NCBI GenBank assembly: GCA_030374765.1
Contig: JARGXX010000003.1
Coordinates: 248,001 to 312,000 of the forward strand
Direction of reading: 5' to 3'
DNA length: 64,000 nucleotides
Source of the DNA: Agarophyton chilense
Lineage: Eukaryota > Rhodophyta > Florideophyceae > Gracilariales > Gracilariaceae
Positions 1 to 10,832 of the stretch are shown here, piece after piece. Within the stretch, counting starts at the first letter, position 1; the number at the start of each line of letters is the position of its first letter. A program made the translations under genes and the position numbers. The notes beneath the pieces were generated by a model. It did no database searches. It worked only from the letters and a program-made list of their open reading frames with translations, and was not told the DNA's origin.

Positions 1-2
1 GT

Positions 3-2288
3 TCAGCGGTACCGCAAGCAAGCGACTGTGATGTATGTAGAGAATCAGCCCCGCCAGAGCTTGATGATGCTGAAGAGATGTACAAATATCTACCAATCTT
101 GCCAAGAATTGAAAAAATGGTGCTTGACCCAGAAATGTGTGAGCAGCTATATCATTATCCTTGGGAATCTGCGCGTGATTCTTGTGAGGGAATCCTCAGT
201 GACTACATGCACGGGAGTCAGTACGCTCTCCTTCAGCAGAAATACGGCGGTGAGGAGGAAATGAAGTACGATATCTTCATCGGAGCGTCCACAGACGGGT
301 TTCAAATCTTTAAGAACAACCTCTGCGATGTTTGGATACTCTCAGCCTTAAACCTAAACCTCCCTCCCAACCGTCGTTATCGAATGCACAATGTGCTGCC
401 ACTGGCTTTCATTCCGGGACCTAAGCAGCCCAAAAACCTGCAGTCGTTTCTTATCCCGCTTTCGAATGAAATTCATCGCTCTCTAGCAGCTGAGGGTGGC
501 ATTCTACTTTTTCATGACGGCCTACAACGCAAAGTACGCATTCATCTTCTTTTCTTTTCAGGTGATCAACCAGCCATTTTAAAGGTCGCATGCCTTGCCG
601 GACCAAACGGTAAAATGCCGTGTCGTGAGTGTGAGATACGTGGGCATCATCAAGTACACACGTACTTTCCTTCGAAACTGAGAATTGCAGAGAGCAGTTC
701 GCGATTCAAGATTTTTTCCAACCCAAGAAGGTTAAATCTTCGAACTCCCACTTCTATAAGCGAAAGCATTGAAAGAGTTGAAGATTGTTCGACCGAGGCG
801 GCACGGGATCGTGTTCGTTTGGCATCAGGGATATCTGGGAGGACTCTGTTGTTCTCGTTACCATACGTGAATAACTATACTTGGTTCCCCCAGGACGTGA
901 TGCATACCTTTATGAACATTCAACGCAATCTCCTTCAAATCATGTTTGAGAGAAAGGATGATGAGTTTACGCTCTCCCCTCAAGACATTGCCGTGCTGGA
1001 TAAAGAGTTGGTAGGATGGGGGGCAACAATATCCGGTCAAATTGCAGCAAAACCGAGAGCACTCAGCAGGTACAGGAACTGGAAGGCATCTGAACTGAAG
1101 TGTTTCACATCTATGTACTCCACTGTGCTCTTCGATGGTGTAATTCCGCGAAAGTACTTGGATGGTCTCTCTAGTTTCGCTGAAATTGTGGATATTTGTT
1201 TTAGGACAAAGCTCACAAACTTCGATATAGATCGAACAGGACAACTTTGCATCGGTTTCTTTGAACATTTCGAGGAATGTTACTTTCGGTACAGTCCTTC
1301 TCGCGTTCGCTTCTGCAAATCTACGTTTCATGCGCTTTTGCATCTTGCCGAGGGAATGACACGATACGGCCCTCTGGGTGCCGTATCGCAGTACTGGCTG
1401 GAACGTAGTATCGGATGGGTTCAGAACCGCAACAATTCCCGATACCGAGCAACGGAGTCACTGATGAAAAGCGCTTGCTTTGGGGAAGCATACAAGCTAT
1501 TCTACAGGACACCCTTTGTCACTGAAGATGATTCGAAGAAACCAATCATCGAAGCTGGAGGCTTCCAGCGCTTGGGACCAAGCGCACAAGTGAGTCTGGC
1601 ACAATTTACCGACGGACTCCGCCTACGTCAGCTGATTCAGAAGTATTTGTTGAGAAAATACGTAGGAATGTCAGATGCAGACTCGAGAACACTTGCATCC
1701 AGATTACAGAAGTGCCATCTCTGGTCACGCGTAAAGTTCGTCAGCGGAGATACTGTACAAACATCAAGTGTGTATTGGGATATAAGGAGCAGGGAAAAGC
1801 GTCAACCAAACATGAGGGAGAATTGCTTCGTGGCGGTTGAAATGGACAAGACAGCCAACTCTGCTGATGTGTACTACGGGAGGTTAATGCGTTTGATTGA
1901 ATTTGACCTCTCCGCGATACTTAGTACTGGGGTGTCTGCACCACCAGATTGGCAATGTACACATTTCGTTGGGTGGTTTGATTGGGGTGAGAACATGAAG
2001 CAAGGACGACAAGGACAGGTATACAAGGAATGTGCCTCCACTCTGGCTTTCAAAAGAGCATCTTTAGAAGATGTTTCAATTATAAGTCGTCTCATTGGTC
2101 TGGGAGAGCATCAATTATGGAACCAGGAGAGAAATGAAGGATCCGAGAGGAGGGCTCTCGGTCGACGACGGACATACTTTTTAGACGACCTCTGCCGCAC
2201 GCACAGTCTTTTGAATCCCAGAGCGCCTTCCTGGGATGGTATCAACAGAGTACTTCGTGGAGTAGCTGGGAGGGAGACGGAACGCTAA
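3..2288 (+). CDS. CACTA (En/Spm-type) TNP2 transposase, 5' end outside window
   Basis: DNA transposase of the TNP2 family, which cuts and pastes CACTA elements in the nucleus. The frame is open from the first bases of the window; the first ATG is at 78 (736 aa from there), so the true start probably lies upstream. Numbering from that ATG, the TNP2 pattern is visible: a D-G-F-Q-I-F-K segment near residues 73-79, N-L-P-P near 94-97, I-P-G-P-K near 112-116, G-D-Q-P-A near 162-166 with an acidic residue expected in the catalytic core, and a C-x2-C pair (182-185). A second conserved block around residues 417-446 (HALLHLAEGM then an Y-W-x-E-R) matches the C-terminal part of these transposases. No stop or frameshift interrupts it, so this copy may be recent. 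The family assignment is from remembered motif patterns; an alignment would confirm it. Confidence 0.8.
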   Translation, partial: SAVPQASDCDVCRESAPPELDDAEEMYKYLPILPRIEKMVLDPEMCEQLYHYPWESARDSCEGILSDYMHGSQYALLQQKYGGEEEMKYDIFIGASTDGFQIFKNNLCDVWILSALNLNLPPNRRYRMHNVLPLAFIPGPKQPKNLQSFLIPLSNEIHRSLAAEGGILLFHDGLQRKVRIHLLFFSGDQPAILKVACLAGPNGKMPCRECEIRGHHQVHTYFPSKLRIAESSSRFKIFSNPRRLNLRTPTSISESIERVEDCSTEAARDRVRLASGISGRTLLFSLPYVNNYTWFPQDVMHTFMNIQRNLLQIMFERKDDEFTLSPQDIAVLDKELVGWGATISGQIAAKPRALSRYRNWKASELKCFTSMYSTVLFDGVIPRKYLDGLSSFAEIVDICFRTKLTNFDIDRTGQLCIGFFEHFEECYFRYSPSRVRFCKSTFHALLHLAEGMTRYGPLGAVSQYWLERSIGWVQNRNNSRYRATESLMKSACFGEAYKLFYRTPFVTEDDSKKPIIEAGGFQRLGPSAQVSLAQFTDGLRLRQLIQKYLLRKYVGMSDADSRTLASRLQKCHLWSRVKFVSGDTVQTSSVYWDIRSREKRQPNMRENCFVAVEMDKTANSADVYYGRLMRLIEFDLSAILSTGVSAPPDWQCTHFVGWFDWGENMKQGRQGQVYKECASTLAFKRASLEDVSIISRLIGLGEHQLWNQERNEGSERRALGRRRTYFLDDLCRTHSLLNPRAPSWDGINRVLRGVAGRETER

Positions 2289-2431
2289 TGACACCGGTTC
2301 TTACCAGGACGGAGTTTTTGCGCAAGCGAGAAGCATGGGAAAATCCGAGTCGAAAACGTTCAAGCTCTGTCATCGACGAATATGCAACCCCGCAACGTCG
2401 AGAAGCTGACAAGGAGGAATGGCAAATGTGA
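2288..2431 (+). CDS. short ORF overlapping the transposase stop (47 aa), function unknown
   Basis: The transposase ends in TAA and an ATG begins on the last A of that stop (TAATG). From it runs an open frame of 47 codons, basic and rich in R, E and K, ending TGA at 2429-2431. It is either a reading-frame shift of the transposase tail or a small downstream ORF reachable by termination-reinitiation. No homolog is recognised and the length is within chance, so confidence is low. Confidence 0.25.
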   Translation: MTPVLTRTEFLRKREAWENPSRKRSSSVIDEYATPQRREADKEEWQM

Positions 2432-2489
2432 ATCCAAGTAAAATGAAGGCAATAGATCTCACGGTACCATATTTCGTATCCAATGTTTA

Positions 2490-2495
2490 AATAAA
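2490..2495 (+). terminator. polyadenylation signal AATAAA
   Basis: A canonical AATAAA about 200 bp after the transposase stop and 60 bp after the short ORF, in an AT-rich stretch. It is plausibly the transposase mRNA 3' end signal; a single hexamer is weak evidence. Confidence 0.35.
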
Positions 2496-2505
2496 GCACC
2501 TGTTT

Positions 2506-2802
2506 CAATATTGGCCGTGACGTGACCAATATTGCTTCCACCGTACAATGTTGGCCTACGCTGTTGCCACATGGGCCAATGAATCTCGCATCCTGAGATT
2601 CTTTGTTCTTAGCATGCCCCATTTCTTCCAATGGGGACCGCTCATACGGCCTGTTAAAGAGTGTTTCATTTGAGTGTGAACACAGTTCACATGGAGTACA
2701 CATAGGTGAAATGTACACACTCGCTCTGCACTGCGTGCACCATACCATGAGGAGCTTACAGAGTGCCCGTTCGGGATGCATACAACACGTTGTATACACT
2801 CT
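2506..2802. repeat. cluster of perfect short inverted repeats (hairpins)
   Basis: At least five perfect inverted repeats lie within 300 bp: CAATATTGG/CCAATATTG (2506-2534), GAATCTC/GAGATTC (2581-2601), CCCCATT/AATGGGG (2617-2636), TGTGAAC/GTTCACA (2675-2691), and a compound structure at 2760-2802 in which outer arms AGAGTG/CACTCT enclose CCCG/CGGG (2766-2775) and ATACAAC/GTTGTAT (2780-2795), like a small cloverleaf. Position after a CACTA transposase suggests the subterminal repeat zone where CACTA transposases bind, but the sequence of each hairpin differs. It could also be the junction with TE-1, whose 5' end is missing here. Confidence 0.6.
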
Positions 2803-2936
2803 GTACGTCCCGTGTGGACCTACCCAATATTCTACAGGGGAAAGGAGCCCCATCGGCTCAACCGCTTCTGGAAAACCCCGAGGAGCTGCTCCAACACCCT
2901 CGGGACAAAACCGTAAAGGTACATGGTCCGCCTCCT

Positions 2937-4991
2937 ATGGCAACGGAACCTCAAAGGGAATTACCAATTGAGGTTGCAGCGGAGGAGCTATGGCCTCAGC
3001 TCGAAGAGCGAGCAAAAGCGCTCGTCACCCTCGCAGTCGAGGATGCATTCACCGTAAAGGAGAAGTCGGATACCCGGATGGTTCCGCCCTCAATGGACGT
3101 CGATGCATTGACCCGTATTGTGGTTGACCGAGCAGCACAAGAGCTATCGGACAGGATACCTGAAATGGTTAAACAGTATCTCTTTACAGCTGCTAGGGAG
3201 CATGTTTACCGCGCTGGGCAGGACCTTTGGGTTTCCGAGGGATTCGCAGAATCCCGACCTACACAGGTGAACATCGCAAAATGCATACCACAAGGGTTCC
3301 AAATGAATCATTTCACCCATTCCAAACACTTACCTACTGATAGTGAGTACCTACAAGGTCCAATGCAGAGTAAAAAGGTCCCGGGGAAGGTAGATCCTCA
3401 AGACATTTACCTGCCACCAATTACAGGTCTCGTTCAAAAGGATACCCATGAAGGTGGTCCCAAGGACGATTCTTTTGAATCGTTGGATGAGCGACAAAGA
3501 AACAGAAAAGGTGAGAAGCGGAGGACGAAGAAGGGAAAGAATCGAGAGGATGATTCAGACCCCGACTCGTCAGACTCCAGTTCCGATACGAGTTCATCGT
3601 CGGATGATGACCGTAAAGGTAAAGAGAAGAAGAAACCGAACAGGTCGACGAAGAAGTCGTCGAAAAAGAACCGAAAAGGTAAAAAGCGATACAATGAGTC
3701 GCCTGACTCTGAGTCGGACACCGAAATGGACCTGAAGGTGCACCAACCGTTGAACGATATGTTCACCAAAGCGGTTGATTACAGGACTTATCTGTTGATC
3801 AAAAAGTCCTCTGAATACACCCAAGGGGTGGCCCAGAAGATTACTAAGCACCACAAGAATCTCAGCTTCCAAATGAGTGACACAACCTTCACAGGTACGG
3901 ATCCTATAGCGATAATTGAGTTTCTACAGAAGTTCAAGCTTGCATGTGACCAAAATGGGTTTTCAGAGGTCACTGCGATGTGGCTATTTCAGTTTTACCT
4001 TGAAGGACAAGCATACTACTTGCTGCAGGGTAGGCTCCGCGGCAACACCTTAACGATGGATGAGGATGGCACAGAGATGTTGGAGTTATACCCAGAAGTG
4101 GTAAATTTCCTTTTGGAAACATACGCCACCGATGAGGTTATCCAAGAGGCTTACTCGGAAGTCCTCGCTTATCATCAAAGGTCTAGGAAAATCGGATCGG
4201 AGTTTTCGCTCGCGCTTTGGAATCTGGCAACCCGTTGTGGTAATGTGTTCACTACCTCTAGGTTAAAGTCGCTATTTGCCGACAATGTCGACAAAGCGAT
4301 CCGTTCCCTGGTACGCAATTACCTGGCCACTAACCGAAAGGTAGATTACAATGGGCTGGCTCGATACTCCCAGGGCCTTGGAGATACCCCTCGGCTGGGA
4401 AAGAGACCAGCCGTGCCTCCAACCACGAAGGGTAAATCAAAAACGTCGGTCTTGGAAATTGAAGACACCACAACCTCAGAGGGTAGCTCGCACATCGAAG
4501 TACCTACAGAAACCGCTATCCACTTGGTAGCGACCCAGGGGCGGTTCTCGAAACCTTCGACGGTAGGAAATTGGTCGTCAACGCGTACACCAAACTCGGT
4601 ACAATCGCCGCCAAGTGCGATGAGCTCGCAGAGGATGCAGGGAGCTAGCTCCCATAACTCGCCACCCACATCCTACGCCACTGCCCCTACCAACCAGGTT
4701 TCGAAGCCCCCCTCAATGGTAACGGGAGATCCCCAAACTGGAGGCCTCGTTTTCTGGTTCTGTCTCGGGACACACCATTTGGCAAATAATTGCGCTAACT
4801 AACCTCCAGGGATGAGAGACCAGTTGATTCAGGCTCACATGCAGAATCACCAACGCCTCTATAAGTCTTCAACGCCAGCACCAAATAGGTTCCAACCCCG
4901 TACACAGGTACAGGTCAATACCATCGAGGAAACACCAAACTTGAACTCAACCCCTCCGGTACTGGAGGAAAACACCGAATGGTTGACGTAA
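2937..4991 (+). pseudogene. TE-1 Gag, one in-frame stop
   Basis: Capsid/nucleocapsid precursor of the retrotransposon. The first in-frame ATG is at 2937; 621 codons follow to a TAA at 4800-4802, after which the same frame continues to about 4991, so the TAA looks like an interruption. N-terminal region mixed; residues about 180-265 form an extraordinary mixed-charge tract rich in K/R and S/D/E; the Gag core follows (to about residue 480); near the stop a degenerate CCHC zinc knuckle has lost its first paired cysteines. The mixed-charge tract and core recur in the Gags of TE-3, TE-4 and TE-5. A GTG-initiated frame extends upstream to 2763, but no ATG supports it. Confidence 0.65.
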
Positions 4992-5082
4992 TGGCCGAAC
5001 CCAACCTGCAAGTGGAAGGCCAATCGATACCTAGAACCTTGAAGGTGGAAGAGAAACGTCACAACCAGTTCCGGTTTGTCAT

Positions 5083-5742
5083 ATGAAGTACAATAACTAT
5101 AAAGTACGTGCTTCAATGTGTTTCTCCGATCGCCTTGCGGTTCCGGTCACCTGCGTGTTGGATACGGTGGCCGGCCCAAACGTCCTGAACTCTTACGTCA
5201 TACCTGAGACGGTACTTCGGAACTTGAGCCGACCTCCCGACAACAACCCGCTGGTGGATGCAAATGAGCGCCCATTAAACCTTCGAGGCATGCTCACCAC
5301 TGTGGTGCAACTCAGACACCTCAAGGTAAGAATGCAATTCTTTGTTGTGGACCGTTTACCGACAGATTGCCTACTAGGTACGAACTTCATTGACAGACAT
5401 GTGAAAGCAATCCTTCCTGGTTCCCATACAGTCGCCCTACGTCAGGGGGGACAAATTTCCATTTTAGGTAATACGGAAACCAAATGGGGATGGTTCGTCA
5501 AACCGAAGAAGGCGATATCCACCGAAACGGTCTCCAACAAATTGCGCATTACCAAACAGGTTTTTATCCCGCCAATGCACCAAATATTGGTACCGGTGTT
5601 GTGTGCGACCCCCGGGCTGGTCATATTACAAAACCATCCGAGGTTAGCACATCGACACCTCACCTTGATGGCTAATGGGATTGTCGACAACATCCCAAAT
5701 CAACCCTTTAAGGTGTGTCTCAGCAACCTTCAGCAGTCATGA
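5083..5742 (+). pseudogene. TE-1 retroviral-type aspartic protease, active site altered
   Basis: Pepsin-like protease domain that would process Gag-Pol. The frame opens at ATG 5083. The active-site triplet, normally D-T-G, reads D-T-V at about residue 24 (context LDTVAGPN), so the enzyme is probably inactive. The flap and second-half motif (L-L-G-T-N-F-I-D-R) is intact. It overlaps the following RT frame by about 70 bp; the two are joined by a one-base shift near 5731, which could be a mutation or a frameshift site. Confidence 0.6.
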
Positions 5743-7801
5743 CGTGAAGTTGCCGAAAAAAACCAATGTTGGCATAGCACTACCGGCACCACAAGGGGTC
5801 TTCACCGTAGCTCACACTGATCTCGGCGAGGTCGCCTTCGGTAAGGAAGGGGGGTGCGCAAATGCTTCCACAACCACAAAGGTATCGATTAATACCAACT
5901 TGGAAGCGAAGCTAACCGATAAGGCATCGGTATACAAAGAAAAGGAACCGGACCCCGAGAGGCAATGGCAATATACAGTTCAGATCGGTGAAGAAAATGG
6001 CCAACTGCGGGGCTTTATTATCCCCCTTCTGGAGGAGTTCGAAACCATGTGGTCAGGCCATCTGGGCCAAATTAAGGCCACACAGCATCGCATCGAGCTC
6101 CTCCCTGACTCGATGCCGATTTATCAGCAACCATACCGTGCAGATCCGAAGGCGAGAGAAGTAGAACTCAAAGAAGTGGATCGAATGCTCCAAGAAAATG
6201 TAATTGAACCAGCCAACTCGGATTGGGCTAGTCCCATGGGTCTGGTGCAGAAGAAAGGGGATAAACGTACGAGGTTCTGTGTGGACTACAGGAGGCTCAA
6301 TATTGTGACCGTCAATGATTCGTACCCGATACCTAGGATGGATGAGTGCATCGACTCCTTGGGAGATGCGCAGATATTTACCACGTTGGATGCCAATTGC
6401 GGTTATTGGCAGTTACCTGTAGGTGAGAAAGATCGAGATAAAACGACCTTCACGTGCCATGCAGGTTTGTTTCGCTTCACGCGGATACCTTTCGGGTTGC
6501 GCAATGCTCCAGCCACCTTTCAAAGGGCGCTGGACATCATCCTTTCGAAGGTTAAATTTACAACCGCCTTGGTATAGATCGATGATGTAATCATCTATTC
6601 TAGATCGGTAGAAGAGCATTTTACACACGTACGCACCGTACTAACCCTCCTAGCTGAGGCGGGGGTGACGCTGAAGCTACGCAAATGCGTCTTCTTTACC
6701 AGAACGGTTGAATACCTGGGCCACATCGTGGGCCCTGGTACCCTAGAGGTTGCGCCGAGCAACATTAGAGCCGTACAGGAGGTCAAAGTGCCACGATACC
6801 AGACAGACGCACGATCTTTTATAGGTTTATGAAACGTCTATCGTCGCTTCGTGAAGGGATTCGCGAAAAAAGCGGCTCCCCTCAACATGAAGCTCCAGAA
6901 AGATGAACCTGAACGGTTCGAGAATCTATCGAACGACGAAATGGATACCTTTGAGGAGTTGAAACGAGCGCTGTTGTCGCCGCCAATCTTAGCGTTACCG
7001 AAAACAGGTCTACATTACACGCTGGGTACAGATGCATCCCATGCCCAAATTGGTTGTTGTCTCATGCCAGAGCAGCGCAACGGAGACAAATTACCTATAG
7101 GGTACTGGAGCCGCGCTATGAATGAGGCAGAGCAGAACTACACCGTAACCGAGAAGGAATGTCTAGCAGTAGTGTGGAGCATGTTGATGCTCCGTCCATA
7201 CCTTTATGGTGAGCGCTTTACGTTAGGCACGGACCACGACGCCTTAACGTGGATCCTCAGACTCGCAAATGCGTCTGGTAGACTTGCCCGCTGGAGGTTG
7301 AGACTGTCGAAGTTTAAATACGACGTACAGTACCGTCCAGGTATCAAGCACAACATAGCGGACGCTACGTCACGCTTAAACACCTCAGGATTAGAGATAG
7401 AACCTGTGGACGATGACATCCCTTTCTTTTTGGTGTCATCAAACAAAAATGGTACCGGCGAACACCTAGAAGGATATTGGGACTTACCTGAAGAAGTTGC
7501 TTTGCGGAACACCGAAATGGCAACGCAGATACTGACCCTAGAGGAAACGAACGTCATGCCCGTAACCCGAGAGGAATTTCTACGAGAACAGGCCCAGGAT
7601 GTGCACTGCAGAAGCCTGGATGACCAAATTGGTTTTAAAGGATCACCGTTCGATGTGGATCACAATGGGTACATCGTGAGAAGTTCAACCTTGGATGGTA
7701 GCCTTCAAAAGGTGGTTCCGAAGGCACTGCGCCCTAGAGTCTTGTATCTCGGGCACTACCCGTGAATATCGGGACACCACGGTGCTATCAGGATGTATTA
7801 A
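5675..7801 (+). pseudogene. TE-1 reverse transcriptase-RNase H, in-frame stops
   Basis: RT blocks are clear: R-F-C-V-D-Y-R-R-L-N, Y-P-I-P-R-M, F-T-T-L-D-A-N, I-P-F-G-L-R-N-A-P-A-T-F-Q. The YIDD catalytic box has TAG in place of Tyr (6575-6577). A TGA (6830-6832) replaces Cys in the F-I-G-L-C-N-V-Y-R-R-F thumb segment. RNase H follows with L-G-T-D-A-S, T-V-T-E-K-E-C-L-A-V-V-W and G-T-D-H-D-A-L-T-W. Further stops are TGA 7763-7765 and TAA 7799-7801. All of these are in the same frame as the integrase that follows, so decay was by nonsense changes without indels. Confidence 0.75.
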
Positions 7802-9280
7802 ATCTTGAGGAAACGGTTCTATTGGCCTCATATGGCCCATGATGTCTATACCTTTGTAAGTCAATGTGAATCGTGTGTTCCTACCGGCGGTGGTATTCGA
7901 AAGCATCGAACGTACCTCAAGCTGTTTCCAACAGCGGGTCCGCTGGGCTTTGTTGCGATAGACCTTCTAAGACCACTTTTCAAGACCAAGAACGGGTATC
8001 AGCACATTCCAGTGATCACCGTCAGGTTCTTGAAGCTCACGAAAGCGATACCTTTAAAGGAGATGAAGTCAATAACGCTGTAAATCGCGTTCCTAAACAA
8101 TTGGGTCTATCCGTATGGTGCAACACTGTACTTACTTACCGATAATGGTTCAAACCTGTCATCGAAATGCTTCGAAGCAGTCTGTAACCTCTTGGGTATC
8201 AAGCACTATTTCACTACTGCCTACCCCTCGCAGACGAACGGACAGGTCGAGCGCTTTAACCACACATTGGTATCAAGGCTACGACAATATACGAAAGAGC
8301 ACCAAACTGGGTGGGATGAGCTGGTGCAACCGCTCAAATACTCTTATAACCTTCAGGTACACCGGTCAACGCAGACCACTCCCTTTGATTTGGTTCTTTC
8401 GCGACACCCCCCCGGTATTGTAGTGCAAGGAGATCATACCACCAGCACTGCAGCTGGCGCACGGACCCCTGCCCAGGTCAAGCGAAATACCCTTTTGAGG
8501 TTGAGGAGGGCTCTCAAACATGCAGACAGCCGCCTCACTGCAGCCCAGAAGCGGTACAAGGCCGACTACGACCGTAGGGAAACCAAAGTGGTCTCTGTAT
8601 CTTCGGGACAATATGTCTACATAGACAACCCACCTTCAGGTAAAAGACCACGACCGGGCGATGAAGCAGACCATGAAGCTATTGACAGAGATATCAATTC
8701 GAAGCTTCTACCCAAATTAGTGGGACCTTATAAGGTATTGAACGCACCAGACCACACTGTTACGGTTAAACAAGATGGAATACCGAATACGATATCAATT
8801 GACCGTATTACAGTAGCACCTGAAACGGTTCAACATCGAATTGAGGCAGGCGCCTCAGCCCGAGAGCCCAGAGCTGTAGGTCTGCGCACTCGACCCTCGG
8901 AGGACCCCACCCCAATTGAGGTGAACGATGATCTTCAACGTGATGATCCGAATTACAACCCTCTAACAGGGACGGAAATTGAACCTCCATCGGTAACAGC
9001 GGGAGCTCTCAACCCGGCTCCCACACACGAAGCTCCCTACTCGGAACATATGAACCCTCGAGGTAGCGTTCCCCCGAAAGATGAGGACCAAACCTCAGAG
9101 GAATTTCCCGTTGACAGTCTGATGGTCCACACGCGAACCTACAATGGTCTGACGTACACCGTCAGGTGGTGCGGCTGGGGCCCAGAAGGGGACACCCTCG
9201 AACCCCCAGCCGCAATACTCCCACAGTTCCGTATCAGGTATTGGCGCCGTCGCAAAGAGCCGATGACTGCAGACGGCTAA
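7802..9280 (+). pseudogene. TE-1 integrase with C-terminal chromodomain, one in-frame stop
   Basis: Continues the pol frame. Zinc-binding end C-E-S-C near 7868; catalytic core shows first Asp in F-V-A-I-D (about 7960), second Asp in L-T-D-N-G-S (about 8139) and Glu in G-Q-V-E-R-F-N (about 8248), so the D,D,E triad survives. TAA at 8081-8083 interrupts the core. The C-terminal tail ends in a chromodomain (Y-T-V-R-W-C-G-W-G-P-E-G-D-T-L-E, about 9150-9200), the module that steers chromoviruses to marked chromatin. The protein stops at 9278-9280, shortly before a polypurine tract at 9306-9320. Confidence 0.75.
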
Positions 9281-10529
9281 CCTTAGACCATCGTGGTACT
9301 CAGGCCTAAGGAAGGGGGAGAAAAGACGTCGTTTTCCGCAGAAGTTGGACGCATATGCGTGTCAGATTACCTACAAGGGAGGACACGAAAGAACAACCAA
9401 ATGTAACAGTAGAGGAGACAAGGAGAGACAACAATTTACTTTAAGAAGGACCTGTGGCAGAACACTCCCTTTGATTTGGTTCTTTCGCAAGACCCCCCAA
9501 TTATCATAGTGCAGGGAGATCATACCACCAGCACTGCAGCTGGCGCACTGACCCCTGCCCAAGTTAAGCGGAGTACCCTTGTGAGATTGAGGAGGGCTCT
9601 CAAACATGCAGAGAGCCGCCTCACTGCAGCCCAGAAGCGGTACAAGGCCGACTACGACCGTACGGTAACCAAAGTGGTATCTGTATCGTCGCGACAATAT
9701 GTCTACATAGACAACCCGCCTTCAGGTAAAAGACCACAACCCGGTGATGAAGCGGACGAAGAAGCTATTGATAGAGATATCAATTCGAAGCTTCTACCCA
9801 AATCATGGGGACCTCATAAGGTATTGAACGCATCAGACCACACCGTTACGGTTGACCATAACGGAATACCGAATACGATATCAATTGACCGAATTACGGT
9901 AGCACCTGAAACGGTTCAACATCGCATGGAGGTGGACACCTCAGCTCGGGAGCCCAGAGCTGTAGCCCTGCGTAGTCGACCCTCGGGGGACCCCACCCCA
10001 ATTGAGGGGAACGATGACCTACCAAGGGATGATCTGGATTACAAACCTCTAACAGGGACGGAAATTCAACCTCAAACGGTATCAGCGGGAGCTCACGACC
10101 CGATTCCCACACACGAAACTCCCAACTCGGAGCATATGAACCCTCAAGGTGGCGTTCCTCCGAAAGATCAGGACCAAACCTCCGAGGAATTTTCCAGTGA
10201 CTGTCTTTTGGGCCACACGAGAACCTACAATGGTCTGAAGTACACCGTCAGATGGTACGGCTGGGGCTCAAAAGGGGATCCCCTCGAAACCCCAGCCGCA
10301 ATACCCCCACACTTCCGTATCAGGTATTAGCGCCGTGGCAAGGAGCCGATGCCTGCAGACGGCTAACCTTAGAACTTCGTGGTACTCAGGCCTAAGGAAG
10401 GGGGAGAATATACGTCGTTTTCCGCTGAAGGTGGACGCATATGCGTCAGATTGCCTAAAAGGAAGGACACGAAAGAACAACCGGATGGAACAGTAGAAGA
10501 GACAAAAATTTACTTTAAGAAGGCCCTGT
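8372..10529. repeat. tandem duplication of integrase tail, chromodomain and polypurine tract (two copies of about 1.08 kb)
   Basis: 8372-9455 and 9458-10529 are direct copies: both start with the integrase segment T-P-F-D-L-V-L-S, run through the chromodomain and a CTAAGGAAGGGGGAG tract (9306-9320, 10392-10406), and end in the same ACTTTAAGAAGG sequence. Scattered base differences show the event is not very recent. Confidence 0.8.
9476..10330 (+). pseudogene. TE-1 second copy of integrase C-terminal domain and chromodomain
   Basis: 284-codon open frame from the downstream copy of the tandem duplication; it lacks an integrase catalytic core and cannot be an enzyme. The chromodomain (about 10,230-10,290) is preserved, but the terminal R-I-R-Y-W-R-R of the first copy is cut by TAG at the Trp codon. 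No start signal is evident; probably untranslated or a read-on product. Confidence 0.6.
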
Positions 10530-10832
10530 CGGTTTAGGAGCAATGGAATTAGGAATACACGGGTTATTGACTACCCACGGAGGAAAACCCGCGGAAATGC
10601 TAGGAGCCATCGACCTAAGAGGTAGCGGAGGAGCGGTAGCCCCGCCACTGGGCAGAGGAGTCGAAACCAAAGGAGGATGAACGAACGGAACCGCCGGAGC
10701 AGGTTGCAAAACCGCAGGGTTCAAGTTTGCACCTAGAAGGGGATCCGTCAAAGGATCAGATTGCGCCGCAGCAAACACGCTTGCCAGATTGGCAACCTGA
10801 CGGGTGGCCAATTGGTACATGTCCAACTGGAA

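Noticed and set aside
858-1343. 161-codon frame antisense to the CACTA transposase
   Set aside because: A shadow frame within a well-supported gene, without motifs, unlike the antisense frames beyond pol.
2400-2840. possible 5' LTR of TE-1
   Set aside because: No similarity to the 13.68-14.24 kb region, no primer site after it, and it lacks the ACC-GGT motif that fills TE-1.
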